DNA of 64,000 nt from Planomonospora sp. ID82291 (GCF_015711645.1 NZ_JABTEX010000001.1:372001-436000); one strand, 5' to 3'. Positions 16,525 to 26,454 are shown, counted from the first letter of the stretch. A program made the numbers and translations. The notes: generated by a model not told the origin, from the sequence alone.

Positions 16525-17622
16525 ATGCCCCGACCCACGCCACTGCGCGGCGTCCACACGTCTCTCGGCGCGACCCTGACCGACTTCGCGGGCTGGCTCA
16601 TGCCGCTGCGCTACGGCAGCGAGTCCGCCGAGCACAACGCGGTCCGCCGGGCCGCGGGCCTGTTCGACCTGTCCCACATGGGCGAGATCTTCGTGACCGG
16701 CCCCCAGGCCGGCCACGCCCTCGACTACGCGCTCGTCGGCCACCTGTCCGTACTGGAGCCCGGCCGCGCCCGCTACACCATGATCGTCAACTCCCGCGGC
16801 GGCGTGCTGGACGACCTGATCGTCTACCGCCTCGCGCCCGAGGAGTTCATGGTCGTCGCCAACGCCTCCAACTACCCCGCCGTCGCCGCCAGGCTCACCG
16901 AGCGGGCCAAGGGCTTCGACGCCGTCGTCGAGGACCGCTCCGAGCAGTACGCGCTCGTCGCCGTCCAGGGCCCCCGGTCCCAGGAGATCCTGGCCGCGCT
17001 CACCGACGCCGACCTCGACGGCCTGAAGTACTACGCCGGACTGCCCGCCACCGTCGCCGGCCGCCGGGCGCTCATCGCCCGCACCGGCTACACCGGCGAG
17101 GACGGGTTCGAGCTGTTCGTCGCAGGCGACGACGCCGAACCGCTGTGGACCGCGCTCACCGAGGCCGGCGCACCGCACGGCCTGTGCCCCGCCGGCCTGT
17201 CCGCCCGCGACACCCTCCGCCTGGAGGCGGGCATGCCGCTGTACGGCAACGAGCTGTCCACCGCCGTCACCCCGTTCGACGCCGGCCTCGGCCGTGTGGT
17301 GAAGTTTGACAAACCGGGCGACTTCGTCGGCCGGGCGGCCCTCGAACCCCTCAAGGACGTCTCCCCGGCCCGCCGCCTGACGGGCCTGGTCGCGGCTGGG
17401 CGTCGCGTGCCCCGCCGCGGCTATCCGGTGGTCCTGACCGGCGGCGGGAGCACGGTCGTCGGCGAGGTCACCAGCGGGGCCCCCTCGCAGTCGCTCGGCC
17501 GGCCCATCGCCATGGCCTACGTGGACACCGCCGCGACGGGGCAGGAGCTGGCGGTGGACATCCGGGGCCGCCACGAGCCGGTCGAGGTCGTCGACCTGCC
17601 TTTCTACAGGAGGAACAAGTGA
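16525..17622 (+). CDS. gcvT: Glycine cleavage system T protein (aminomethyltransferase)
   Basis: The 365-residue T protein transfers the methylene group of glycine from lipoyl-GcvH to tetrahydrofolate and releases ammonia. Family blocks are clear: FDLSHMGEI near residue 50, the folate-binding [11 protein letters not shown], and [21 protein letters not shown] at 16525 is the first start after the riboswitch in this frame. The C-terminal beta barrel ([20 protein letters not shown]) is complete. gcvH overlaps its stop. gcvP is not in the window. Confidence 0.96.
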   Translation: MPRPTPLRGVHTSLGATLTDFAGWLMPLRYGSESAEHNAVRRAAGLFDLSHMGEIFVTGPQAGHALDYALVGHLSVLEPGRARYTMIVNSRGGVLDDLIVYRLAPEEFMVVANASNYPAVAARLTERAKGFDAVVEDRSEQYALVAVQGPRSQEILAALTDADLDGLKYYAGLPATVAGRRALIARTGYTGEDGFELFVAGDDAEPLWTALTEAGAPHGLCPAGLSARDTLRLEAGMPLYGNELSTAVTPFDAGLGRVVKFDKPGDFVGRAALEPLKDVSPARRLTGLVAAGRRVPRRGYPVVLTGGGSTVVGEVTSGAPSQSLGRPIAMAYVDTAATGQELAVDIRGRHEPVEVVDLPFYRRNK

Positions 17623-18008
17623 GCAGCATTCCCACCGAACTGCACTACACCAAGGAGCACGAGTGGGTCGCGGGCGTCGACGACGGCCTGACCCTCACCG
17701 TGGGCATCACCGCCTACGCCTCCGAGTCCCTCGGTGACGTGGTCTACGTGCAGGTCCCCGAGGTCGGCGTGACCGTCGCCGCCGGCGACGCGGTCGGCGA
17801 GGTCGAGTCGACCAAGTCGGTCAGCGACATCTACGCCCCCGTCGGCGGCGAGGTCGTCGAGGTCAACGCCGCCGTCGTCGACGACCCCTCCCTGATCAAC
17901 AGCGACCCCTACGGCGAGGGCTGGCTGTTCCGCGTCCGCCTCGACGGCGAGGCCGCCGACCTGCTCTCCGCCGAGGAGTACACCGCCCTCACCTCCGGCG
18001 AATCCTGA
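17619..18008 (+). CDS. gcvH: Glycine cleavage system H protein
   Basis: The 129-residue lipoyl carrier shuttles the aminomethyl group between the P, T and L proteins. The lipoylated lysine is Lys66 in [15 protein letters not shown]. The GTG start overlaps the gcvT stop (GTGA) and has AGGAGG upstream, so the two are translated together. The protein is full length, with the typical KEHEWV start and GWLFRVRL end. Confidence 0.97.
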   Translation: MSSIPTELHYTKEHEWVAGVDDGLTLTVGITAYASESLGDVVYVQVPEVGVTVAAGDAVGEVESTKSVSDIYAPVGGEVVEVNAAVVDDPSLINSDPYGEGWLFRVRLDGEAADLLSAEEYTALTSGES

Positions 18009-18021
18009 CATCTCTCTTGTG

Positions 18022-18059
18022 CCGTGATCGCGCGCGCCGCCCGATGCGCGCGATCACGG
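18022..18059 (+). terminator. 14-bp perfect hairpin between gcvH and sdaA
   Basis: CCGTGATCGCGCGC (18022-18035) pairs perfectly with GCGCGCGATCACGG (18046-18059) around a 10-nt loop. There is no T-run. It could be a partial terminator or an RNA-stability stem that makes sdaA expression lower than gcv. It sits where glyA lies in many related operons. Confidence 0.5.
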
Positions 18060-18077
18060 TGACGTAAGGACCGATCA

Positions 18078-19559
<1,482 letters not shown>

Positions 19560-19572
19560 CGCCGTCCGGGCG

Positions 19573-19632
19573 CCCGGACGCGCAGACGGGCACCCGGACG
19601 CGCAGACGGGCACCCGGACGCGCAGGCAGGCC
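19573..19632 (+). repeat. Three 20-bp tandem repeats downstream of sdaA
   Basis: CCCGGACGCGCAGACGGGCA occurs at 19573-19592 and 19593-19612 with a degenerate third copy at 19613-19632. A short CCGGGCT run follows. The 294-bp gap (19560-19853) holds these repeats and no convincing gene. Confidence 0.8.
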
Positions 19633-19853
19633 TCCGGGCTCCGGGCTCCGGGCGGACACTCGGGCACACCGATGGATGCCGGGGAAGACAAGATCAAATA
19701 CCGAGGCGAACAGCTGGATCATGAACATATGCGGGCGGATACCGCGACCACCCCCGAGCACTGTGAAGTTCGTCATCGCGGACGAGACCGCCCCGTCCGG
19801 GGACTATCGTGGTCATCCTGGTCGTGAGGGCCAGGAAAGGCCGGGGAGGTCGT

Positions 19854-21626
19854 GTGACGACGGAAGCCCGACCGGCGGGCCGCTTCCTGCGCACCCACGG
19901 GCCGTTCCTGACCGCGCTGTCGGCGGCCGTCGGCCTGCGGGTCCTGACCGTGCTCGGTCACCGCCCCGCCCTGTGGTCCTGGCCCGGTTCCTTCGCCCAC
20001 CTCGACGCCGCCCTCACCTCCCGCGCGCAGCACCCCGCCGGCTACCCCCTCTTCCTGCGGCTGCTGAGCCCGCTGCAGAGCGTGCAGACCGTGGTCGTCG
20101 CCCAGCACCTGCTCGGCCTCGCCACCGCCTGCTGCGTCTACCTCCTCCTGCACCGCCTGGCCCGGCTCCCCGGCTGGGGCGCCGCCCTCGCCGCGCTGCC
20201 CGCCCTGCTCGACGCCCACCAGATCCGGTTCGAGCACCTCGTCGCGCCGGACGCGCTCTTCCAGTTCCTCGTCGTGCTCGCCCTCACCCTGCTGCTGTGG
20301 AACCGCCGCCCGTCCGTCCGGGCCGCCCTGCTCGCCGGGGCCCTCCTGGCCGCGGCCGTCGCCACCCGCGCCGTCGCCCTGCCGCTGATCGCCCTCGCCC
20401 TCGTCTGCCCGGCCCTCCGCCGCGCCGGGTGGAGAGCCGTCACCGCCACCGCCGCGGCCGCCGCCCTCACCCTCGGCGCGTACGCCGCCTGGCTCATGAC
20501 CGGGTCCGGCGACCACGGCCTGACCCGCGGCGCCGCCCACCTCTGGGCCCGCACGACGACCTTCGCCGACTGCGCCCTGATCAGGCCCGCCGGCCCCGAG
20601 GCCGCCCTCTGCCCCGCCGAACCGCTCGGCCGGCGCAGACCGCCCTCCGCCTACCTCACGGACGGCGACTCACCGCTGAACACCCTCCAGGCCGCCCCCG
20701 CTGAACGCGACGCCCTCGCCGGCGCCTTCGCCCTGCAGGCCGTCAGGGCCCAGCCCGCCGACTTCCTGCGCACCGGGCTCACCGACCTCGCCCATGTCTT
20801 CGACTGGGACCGGCACGCCCGGCCCGGCGAGCCGGACCAGAGCGCCCACGCCTTCCCCGACGCCGCCGCCTCCCTGCCCGACGCCCCCGCCTCCGGCGGC
20901 CGCACCGCCGCCGACCTCGCCGCCGCCTACCAGGGCGACCCCGGCGAGCTCCGCCTCGTCGACCCCCACGCGAGCCGGCTGCGCGCCTACCAGGAGCACG
21001 GCTTCCTGCGCGGGCCCTTCCTCGGGGTCGTCCTCGCCATCGGCCTGATCGGCGTCCTGACCCGCCGCCGACACCTCGGCGGCACCCTGCTCCTGCCCTG
21101 GGCCGCGGCCGTCACCCTGATCGCGCTGCCGCAGTTCACCGCGGCCTTCGACCACCGCCACACGGTGCCCGCCGTGCCCCTGGCCTGTCTGGCCGCCGGG
21201 CTGGCCTTCGGCCGACGCGACCCCGCGACCGCCCGACCCGACGTCCCCGGCGCCCCCTTCGCGGAGCCCGGAGATCCCGCGGAGTCTCCGGCCGGGGCCG
21301 TCCGGCGGGCCTCAGCGACGGCGGACGTGCACCCGGACGGAGACCCCCAGCGCGTCGTCCCCTACCGCCCGCCGCACCCGGTCGACGGCGTCCTCGTTCA
21401 CCCGCGCCACGAGCTCGCCGACATCGGTCGCGGGCCCGCAGCACACCCCGATGCGGATCCGGTCCCCCTCCACCGTCCTGACGCGGACCCGGCTCAGCCC
21501 TTCGACTTCTTTAAGCGCGACGCCCAGCATCGCGATCCCGGTCTCGCTGCGCCGGCCCCGCCGTCCCCAGCCCAGGGACCGCAGCAGCCAGCGGACCGCG
21601 ACAAGCCCCAGTACTACAAGTACTAG
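19854..21626 (+). CDS. Polytopic membrane protein, GT39/ArnT-like glycosyltransferase
   Basis: The 590-residue protein has about nine or ten hydrophobic segments in its first 450 residues and a large extracytoplasmic loop. The layout, with HPAGYPLFLRLLSP near the first loop and a second HLVAPDALFQFLVVL, resembles GT-C glycosyltransferases of the ArnT/PMT group, which use polyprenyl-phosphate sugars outside the membrane. GTG at 19854 has GGGGAGG four bases upstream. The last 100 residues run antisense through the neighbouring minus-strand gene and look like non-native sequence. The true end may once have been near 21250. Substrate unknown. Confidence 0.65.
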   Translation: MTTEARPAGRFLRTHGPFLTALSAAVGLRVLTVLGHRPALWSWPGSFAHLDAALTSRAQHPAGYPLFLRLLSPLQSVQTVVVAQHLLGLATACCVYLLLHRLARLPGWGAALAALPALLDAHQIRFEHLVAPDALFQFLVVLALTLLLWNRRPSVRAALLAGALLAAAVATRAVALPLIALALVCPALRRAGWRAVTATAAAAALTLGAYAAWLMTGSGDHGLTRGAAHLWARTTTFADCALIRPAGPEAALCPAEPLGRRRPPSAYLTDGDSPLNTLQAAPAERDALAGAFALQAVRAQPADFLRTGLTDLAHVFDWDRHARPGEPDQSAHAFPDAAASLPDAPASGGRTAADLAAAYQGDPGELRLVDPHASRLRAYQEHGFLRGPFLGVVLAIGLIGVLTRRRHLGGTLLLPWAAAVTLIALPQFTAAFDHRHTVPAVPLACLAAGLAFGRRDPATARPDVPGAPFAEPGDPAESPAGAVRRASATADVHPDGDPQRVVPYRPPHPVDGVLVHPRHELADIGRGPAAHPDADPVPLHRPDADPAQPFDFFKRDAQHRDPGLAAPAPPSPAQGPQQPADRDKPQYYKY

Positions 21627-21812
21627 CGCCGCCAGCCATCCCGCCCCGGGGTCCTCCGCCAGCCGCGCCGGAAGCCCCGGGTCCAGCACCGGCGCCTCCG
21701 CCGCGTGCCCCGGGACCCGCCCCAGCCCGCGCAGCGCGCCGTACGCCCCCGCCCCCGCCAGCACCAGCCCGGTGACGGTCAGACCGATGCGATTGCCCAG
21801 ATACGCCCTCAC
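21312..21812 (-). CDS. Alkaline-shock-type membrane-anchored protein (AmaP/DUF6286-like)
   Basis: The 166-residue protein has two N-terminal membrane segments (about 10-30 and 60-80) and a C-terminal soluble domain (IGVCCGPATDVGELVARVNEDAVDRV) like the Asp23/AmaP family. Such proteins anchor Asp23/Gls24 at the membrane and respond to envelope stress. No Asp23 gene is adjacent; only a second protein of the same kind follows upstream. Its 3' half overlaps the convergent membrane-protein gene by 315 bp. Codon pattern and domain content favour this strand as truly coding. Confidence 0.65.
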   Translation of the reverse strand: MRAYLGNRIGLTVTGLVLAGAGAYGALRGLGRVPGHAAEAPVLDPGLPARLAEDPGAGWLAALVLVVLGLVAVRWLLRSLGWGRRGRRSETGIAMLGVALKEVEGLSRVRVRTVEGDRIRIGVCCGPATDVGELVARVNEDAVDRVRRAVGDDALGVSVRVHVRRR

Positions 21813-21885
21813 CGGGTCCCCCTCTTCCGCAGCCCGCCCGGGACGCCTCCGCCGGGTCCCCCGCCCGTACCCGCCGGGGACGGCC

Positions 21886-22515
21886 TCACCGGGTCCCCCG
21901 CCCGCGCAACCGCACCACGACCTCGTCGCCGCACACCGCGCCCAGACCGGCCAGCCGGTCCCCGACCACCGCGCCCACCCGGCGCAGCAGCCGCCCGGTC
22001 CCGTCCGTCTCCGCGGCCACCAGGATCTCCACCCCGCCGCGTCCCAGCCGCACCCGGGCCCGGGCCACCCCGTCCACCGACTCCGCCGCCGCCCGCAGCG
22101 TACGGCGCAGCCCCGACCGGGTCAGGCCCATCACCGCCAGCGGGTCACCCGTCTCCAACGGCACCAGCCGCGGGCGGCCCGGCACCACCGCGACCGCCAC
22201 CAGCGCCGCGCCCACCGCCACCATGCCCAGCGCCGCTCCCAGCACCACCGGATCCGACCAGGCCGACGCGCCCGGTCCCGCCGCGAGCCCGCCGTACACC
22301 GCCACCGCCGCGGGCGACCCGGACAGCAGCGCCACCGTGCCCGCCGCCAGCGCCGGCAGCACCACCGATGCCGCCAGCGCGACCACCGCGCCCGCCGGAC
22401 CCCGGCTCGGCCGCAGCAGCCGCGCCGCCCTGCGTCCGCCCGCCTGCGGACGCGGCGCCTCGGGCGTCTCCGGCGTGCCCCCCGGGCCCGCCAGGATCTC
22501 CTGGAGAGTAGTCAT
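21886..22515 (-). CDS. DUF6286-like membrane protein
   Basis: The 209-residue protein has a proline-rich N-terminus, two central membrane segments (about 40-65 and 85-110), and a C-terminal domain with TLRAAAESVDGVARARVRLGR followed by VGDRLAGLGAVCGDEVVVRL. It parallels the next gene, suggesting tandem members of the alkaline-shock membrane set. ATG at 22515 was chosen to avoid a basic, repeat-like extension. A 70-bp gap separates it from the downstream gene, so the two are probably co-transcribed. The role is unknown beyond a likely link to envelope stress. Confidence 0.6.
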   Translation of the reverse strand: MTTLQEILAGPGGTPETPEAPRPQAGGRRAARLLRPSRGPAGAVVALAASVVLPALAAGTVALLSGSPAAVAVYGGLAAGPGASAWSDPVVLGAALGMVAVGAALVAVAVVPGRPRLVPLETGDPLAVMGLTRSGLRRTLRAAAESVDGVARARVRLGRGGVEILVAAETDGTGRLLRRVGAVVGDRLAGLGAVCGDEVVVRLRGRGTR

Positions 22516-22668
22516 CACCCGGCCAGGTCTACGACGCCCGCCCCCGCCCCGGTACGGCACGACGCACCGGCCCACGCGATTCCAGGCCGGATCCGGAGGA
22601 AGAATTTACCTGCGGCCGGTTAACATGAGACCTACTCACGTATGATCGGGCGGAGTTATCCTGCCCTC

Positions 22669-23862
22669 ATGGACGACCGTCAGCGCTACGACCGGGCCAC
22701 CGCGCACCTCGAACCCCCGTTCGCCGTCCTCGACCTCGCCGCGCTGCGCGCCAACGCCGCCGACATGACCCGGCGCGCCCGCGGCAAACCCATCCGCGTC
22801 GCCAGCAAGTCCGTCCGCTGCCGCCCCGTCCTCCACCGCATCCTCGCCATGGACGGCTACGCCGGCGTCATGGCCTACACCCTGCCCGAAGCCCTCTGGC
22901 TCGCCTCCACCGGCCTGCGCGACCTCCTCGTCGCCTACCCCACCGCCGACCGCGCCGCCGTCGCCCGCCTCGCCGCCGACCCCCGAGCCGCCCGCGAGAT
23001 CACCCTCATGGTCGACCGCACCGAGCACCTCGACCTCATCGAGACCGCCACCGCCGGCCTGCGCGACCGCCACGAGATCCGCCTCTGCCTCGACGTCGAC
23101 GCCGGCTACACCGCCCTCGGCGGCCGCCTGCGCGCCGGAGCCCTCCGCTCGCCCGTCCGCGACACCGACCAGGCCGCCGACCTCGCCGCCGACATCGCCA
23201 AACGCCCCGGCCTCCGCCTCACCGGCCTCATGGCCTACGAGGCCCAGATCGCCGGGGTCGGCGACGCCCCGCCCGGCCACCCCCTCACCGGCCGCGCCAT
23301 CCGCTGGATGCAGGCCCGCTCCCGCCGCGAGCTCATCCTCCGCAGAGGCCGCGTCGTCCAGGCCGTCCGCCAGCTCGCCGACCTCGAATTCGTCAACGGC
23401 GGCGGCACCGGCAGCCTCGCCACCACCGCCCGCGAGAAGGCCGTCACCGAACTCACCGCCGGGTCCGGCTTCTACCATCCGCGCCTGTTCGACTTCTACC
23501 GCGGCTTCACCGGCCGCCCCGCCGCCCTCTTCGCCCTGCCCGTCGTCCGCCGCCCCGCCCCCGGCGTCGTCACCGTCCTCGGCGGCGGCTACGCCGCCTC
23601 CGGCGCGCCCGGACCCGACCGGCTCCCCCAGCCCTACCTGCCCTGCGGCCTGCGCTACGACTCCCGTGAAGGCGCCGGCGAAGTCCAGACCCCGCTCATC
23701 GGCCAGCCCGCCGAAGACCTCCGCCTCGGCGACCGCGTCTGGTTCCGCCACGCCAAGGCCGGCGAGCTGTGCGAACGCTTCGCCACCCTCCACCTCATCG
23801 ACGGCGACGAGGTCGTCGACGAGGTCCCCACCTACCGGGGCGAGGGCCGCACCTTCCTGTGA
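22669..23862 (+). CDS. PLP-dependent amino acid deaminase/aldolase (alanine racemase fold)
   Basis: The 397-residue protein has an N-terminal alanine-racemase-type PLP barrel. The cofactor lysine is in IRVASKSVRCRP (about residue 44), and LCLDVDAGYTALGG and LEFVNGGGTGSL are phosphate-binding stretches. The C-terminal domain is of the D-serine dehydratase-like type (GDRVWFRHAKAGELCERF). Relatives include D-threonine aldolase and D-serine dehydratase, so the substrate is likely a beta-hydroxy D-amino acid. TATGAT at 22641-22646 may be the -10 box. The gene stands alone and is followed by a hairpin. Confidence 0.8.
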   Translation: MDDRQRYDRATAHLEPPFAVLDLAALRANAADMTRRARGKPIRVASKSVRCRPVLHRILAMDGYAGVMAYTLPEALWLASTGLRDLLVAYPTADRAAVARLAADPRAAREITLMVDRTEHLDLIETATAGLRDRHEIRLCLDVDAGYTALGGRLRAGALRSPVRDTDQAADLAADIAKRPGLRLTGLMAYEAQIAGVGDAPPGHPLTGRAIRWMQARSRRELILRRGRVVQAVRQLADLEFVNGGGTGSLATTAREKAVTELTAGSGFYHPRLFDFYRGFTGRPAALFALPVVRRPAPGVVTVLGGGYAASGAPGPDRLPQPYLPCGLRYDSREGAGEVQTPLIGQPAEDLRLGDRVWFRHAKAGELCERFATLHLIDGDEVVDEVPTYRGEGRTFL

Positions 23863-23885
23863 CCCGCGCCCCGGACCACCGGGGC

Positions 23886-23901
23886 GGGGGCCACGGCCCC
23901 C
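23886..23901. terminator. Short GC hairpin between convergent genes
   Basis: GGGGGC (23886-23891) and GCCCCC (23896-23901) form a 6-bp stem with a CACG loop, between the ends of the deaminase and DUF3618 genes. It is short but well placed as a bidirectional terminator. Confidence 0.35.
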
Positions 23902-23920
23902 GTGCCCCCGGCCGGCCGCG

Positions 23921-24265
23921 TCACCTCCGGCGGCGCCGCCGCACCAGCAGGACCGCCGCCCCGACCACCAGGACCGCCCCCACGCCGATCAGCACCGGCG
24001 CCAGACCCGGCGGCTCCTCCGCCCACAGATCGTCCCCGGGCTCGCCCGCCGGCGTGACCGGACGCGGCGGGACCCCCACCGCGTCACCGATCCTGTCCCC
24101 GACGGACGCGACGAACCGCTTCGCGTTCGCCTCCACCTTGGCCACCGTCCGCCGCGCGACGTTCTTCGGACGCACCCGGTCGGCGATGGCGTCGACCGTC
24201 TCGGCCAACTCCGCCCGCGTGCGCTCGATCCGCCGCTCCAGCTCAGCCGGATCGGTCTCCGCCAT
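23921..24265 (-). CDS. DUF3618 domain protein
   Basis: The 114-residue protein opens with PAELERRIERTRAELAETVD, the signature helix of DUF3618, then AIADRVRPKNVARRTV. It has one C-terminal membrane segment (about 88-107) ending in an arginine cluster. These small proteins often occur with phage-shock or membrane-stress genes in actinobacteria; the function is unknown. It is transcribed away from the Bcp gene, with a 111-bp shared promoter region. Confidence 0.8.
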   Translation of the reverse strand: MAETDPAELERRIERTRAELAETVDAIADRVRPKNVARRTVAKVEANAKRFVASVGDRIGDAVGVPPRPVTPAGEPGDDLWAEEPPGLAPVLIGVGAVLVVGAAVLLVRRRRRR

Positions 24266-24376
24266 GGCTCTCCTCTCGTCGCCCTCGACGACGATCAGTC
24301 TCTCAGGTCCGGCGCTCCCCTGACACTTCGGGCAGGCCGGTAAGTTGACCAGGGAGAACCATTCCTCGGAGGAAAC

Positions 24377-24844
24377 GTGACGAAACTCGAACCAGGCGAC
24401 GCCGCCCCGGAGTTCGCCCTCCCGGCCGCCGACGGCACCACCGTCTCCCTGGCCGCCCACCGCGGCGGGCGCGTCATCCTGTACTTCTACCCCGCCGCCA
24501 TGACCCCCGGCTGCACCAAGCAGGCCTGCGACTTCCGCGACAGCCTCGACTCCCTGGCCGCCGCGGGCTTCGCCGTACTCGGCGTCTCCAAGGACACCCC
24601 CGCCAAGCTCGCGAAGTTCGCCGAGCACGACGCCCTGACCTTCCCCCTGCTGTCCGACCCCGGACTGGACGTGCACAAGGCCTACGGCGCCCACGGCGAG
24701 AAGACGATGTACGGCAGGACCACCGTGGGCGTCATCCGCTCCACCTTCGTCATCGACGCCGACGGGAAGGTGGAGAAGGCCCTCTACAACGTGAAGGCCA
24801 CCGGCCACGTGGCCCGCCTCCGCCGCGAACTCGGCCTCGACTGA
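24377..24844 (+). CDS. bcp: Thioredoxin-dependent thiol peroxidase (Bcp / PrxQ)
   Basis: The 155-residue peroxiredoxin reduces hydroperoxides in the cytoplasm, using thioredoxin. The peroxidatic cysteine is Cys46 in AMTPGCTKQACDFRDS and the resolving cysteine is Cys51, spaced as in the BCP subgroup. The rest of the fold is complete (TTVGVIRSTFVIDADG). GTG at 24377 has GGAGG upstream. It is a single-gene unit diverging from the DUF3618 gene. Confidence 0.95.
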   Translation: MTKLEPGDAAPEFALPAADGTTVSLAAHRGGRVILYFYPAAMTPGCTKQACDFRDSLDSLAAAGFAVLGVSKDTPAKLAKFAEHDALTFPLLSDPGLDVHKAYGAHGEKTMYGRTTVGVIRSTFVIDADGKVEKALYNVKATGHVARLRRELGLD

Positions 24845-24905
24845 ATAGCATTAATTGTCATTTAGTGCGATTTGCCCATGCCCCAAGAATTGTCGGCTCA
24901 TTACC

Positions 24906-24917
24906 TATACTTGGGGC
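24906..24917 (+). promoter_or_regulatory. Leaderless -10 box of the HNH gene
   Basis: TATACT at 24906-24911 is followed six bases later by the ATG at 24918, with no ribosome binding site. This fits a leaderless message. The surrounding 80 bp are clearly more AT-rich than the chromosome around it. Confidence 0.5.
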
Positions 24918-25394
24918 ATGGCTACCAAGTACAAGTACACCCCCGAAATGCTGGCCGAGGCCGCAGCCAACTCCGTCAGCATCGCCGACGTCCTCCGCCA
25001 CCTGGGCGTCAAATGGACGGGCGGCTCCCATGCCCACATCAGCCGCCGCCTGAAGCACTTCGGGATCGACACCTCCCACTTCCTCGGCCAGGCCCACAGT
25101 CGAGGGCAGGCCTCTCCCCGGCGTCGCCACCCTGATCAGATCCTCGTCATCCTTCCCGAAGGAAGCCCTCGACCCAATCCCAGGCAGCTCAGGCGAAGCC
25201 TGATCACCATCGGGGTGCCACATCGCTGCGCGGGATGTAAGATCGGGGCCGTCTGGCGGGGTCAGCCACTGACTCTGCACGTTGATCACATCAGCGGCGA
25301 CTGGCTGGACAACCGGAAAGAAAATCTGCGCTTTCTCTGCCCCAACTGTCATTCACAGACGGAAAATTTTGCAGGGAAAGGCAAGGGGTCGTAG
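24918..25394 (+). CDS. HNH endonuclease joined to a tRNA
   Basis: The 158-residue protein has an N-terminal helix-turn-helix-like region (YTPEMLAEAAANSVSIADVL, then RRLKHFGIDTSHF), probably for DNA binding. The C-terminal HNH nuclease domain has RCAGCKIG, LHVDHISGDWLDNR and LRFLCPNCHSQT, with both zinc-type Cys pairs and the catalytic His-Asn pattern present. It looks intact. Its TAG stop (25392-25394) lies inside the following tRNA at positions 8-10, so tRNA maturation would cut the stop codon off the message. The AT-rich setting and lone position suggest a small mobile or selfish unit. The DNA target is unknown. Confidence 0.85.
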   Translation: MATKYKYTPEMLAEAAANSVSIADVLRHLGVKWTGGSHAHISRRLKHFGIDTSHFLGQAHSRGQASPRRRHPDQILVILPEGSPRPNPRQLRRSLITIGVPHRCAGCKIGAVWRGQPLTLHVDHISGDWLDNRKENLRFLCPNCHSQTENFAGKGKGS

Positions 25395-25457
25395 TCCAAA
25401 GGCAGAGACACACGGTTTAGGTCCGTGCCAGTGCGGGTTCGAATCCCGCCGACCCTA
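25385..25457 (+). tRNA. tRNA with UAG (leucine) anticodon and short variable loop
   Basis: A full cloverleaf can be drawn. The acceptor is GGGGTCG/CGACCCT (G1-U72 wobble on top), the D stem GTC/GAC, the anticodon stem CACGG/CCGTG around TTTAGGT, the variable loop is CCAGT, and the T arm is GCGGG-TTCGAAT-CCCGC with discriminator A. CCA is not encoded. The anticodon UAG reads CUA (Leu), but bacterial leucine tRNAs have a long variable arm; this one has five nucleotides. The anticodon loop and A73 fit leucine identity. It overlaps the end of the HNH gene by 10 nt and is probably co-transcribed with it. Confidence 0.8.
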
Positions 25458-25507
25458 CACAGGAAGAATAGCTCCGCCAATTCAAAGCCGATGAGAATAA
25501 TGCAATC

Positions 25508-25553
25508 TTCGCCTCGGTCTGCATATCTATGCAGGGAAGCCAGCCGAGGCGAA
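25508..25553 (+). other. Nested hairpin element after the tRNA
   Basis: TTCGCCTCGG (25508-25517) pairs with CCGAGGCGAA (25544-25553), and inside it CTGCATA (25519-25525) pairs with TATGCAG (25528-25534). The perfect 10-bp and 7-bp stems are followed by TTAATTAAT. It may be the terminator of the HNH-tRNA transcript or an end of the inserted unit. The rest of 25458-25681 holds no gene that can be supported. Confidence 0.6.
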
Positions 25554-25681
25554 TTAATTAATGACTCGCAGCCCATGAGTCGCCGTCGCCGACCAATCGT
25601 GACCGTTCCGAGGAACGTCGCAACGCGGGACGGCTCGTATTACCGGTTCATCGGTCGGGGTGTTCCCGGGTTGACCGCAGG

Positions 25682-26275
25682 TCAGGGCGTGAAGGGCGTC
25701 GGGGTGGGGGCGGTGCAGCGGAAGCCCTCCTGGGTGGACTCGCACTGGTCGGGCGTCCGGAAGCCGTCGCCGGGGTTCCACTCGTCGCTTCCGCCCCGAA
25801 AGATGCGCGTTTCGCCGTTCCCGGGTTCGCCGGCTCCGTACCCTTCGGCTTCCCGTCTTTCGAGCAGGCGGCCGGAGCCCTCGCCGGGCCGGGTGCCGTG
25901 GTCGTCCACGCGGCTGAAGGCGTGTCCGGCGCGGTGGCGGTCGCCGACGGTGTCGACGACGGCGACGGCTCCGCCGCCGAGGACGGCGCCGATGACGGCC
26001 GCGGCGGCGACCTGGAAGGGCTTGCCGCGGGTGGCGCGGGCGAGCTTGGCGTAGCGGCCGGGCCGGGGCCGTTCGGCGGTGGGGGCGGTCCAGCCGGGCG
26101 CGTTCCAGCCGGTGCCGCCGGGGCCGTAGGGCCCGTAGGCGGCGGGCGCGCCGTACGCGCCGGAGGGCGCGTCGTCCTGCGCCGGGAGGTTCCGGGTGTC
26201 TCCGTCCCGGACCTCCGGGCCGCGCGGCGTGTTCTCGTCGCCGCGCGACCCGGGGTTGTTGCGATCCGCCGTCAC
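25682..26275 (-). CDS. Hypothetical membrane-anchored protein
   Basis: The 197-residue protein has a long Gly/Pro/Tyr/Ala-rich N-terminal region (about residues 20-75), a basic patch (ARATRGKPF), one membrane segment (about 90-108), and an extracytoplasmic tail of 85 residues with two cysteines (DQCESTQEGFRC) that may form a disulfide. GTG at 26275 has GGGAGAG upstream and is preferred over a TTG two codons earlier. It diverges from the two-component operon; no function is recognised. Confidence 0.65.
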   Translation of the reverse strand: MTADRNNPGSRGDENTPRGPEVRDGDTRNLPAQDDAPSGAYGAPAAYGPYGPGGTGWNAPGWTAPTAERPRPGRYAKLARATRGKPFQVAAAAVIGAVLGGGAVAVVDTVGDRHRAGHAFSRVDDHGTRPGEGSGRLLERREAEGYGAGEPGNGETRIFRGGSDEWNPGDGFRTPDQCESTQEGFRCTAPTPTPFTP

Positions 26276-26454
26276 AGGCAATCTCTCCCTTTACTCACCC
26301 CCGAGGGGGTGCTCCCGGAAACCATGGTGCCGCAAAAGGCGTAAGTGGGATGTAAGGGACCGCGCGGGCGGCGGCAGGGGTGCGACCTGAGTCGTAGACG
26401 GGTCTCCCCCTTTCGGGGGAAGGGCGCTGAGCTGGGAATACATAGGGTGGTGTC

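Noticed and set aside
24850..25560. Prophage remnant
   Set aside because: Only an HNH gene and a tRNA are present; there are no integrase, capsid or terminase genes and no flanking direct repeats that can be seen.
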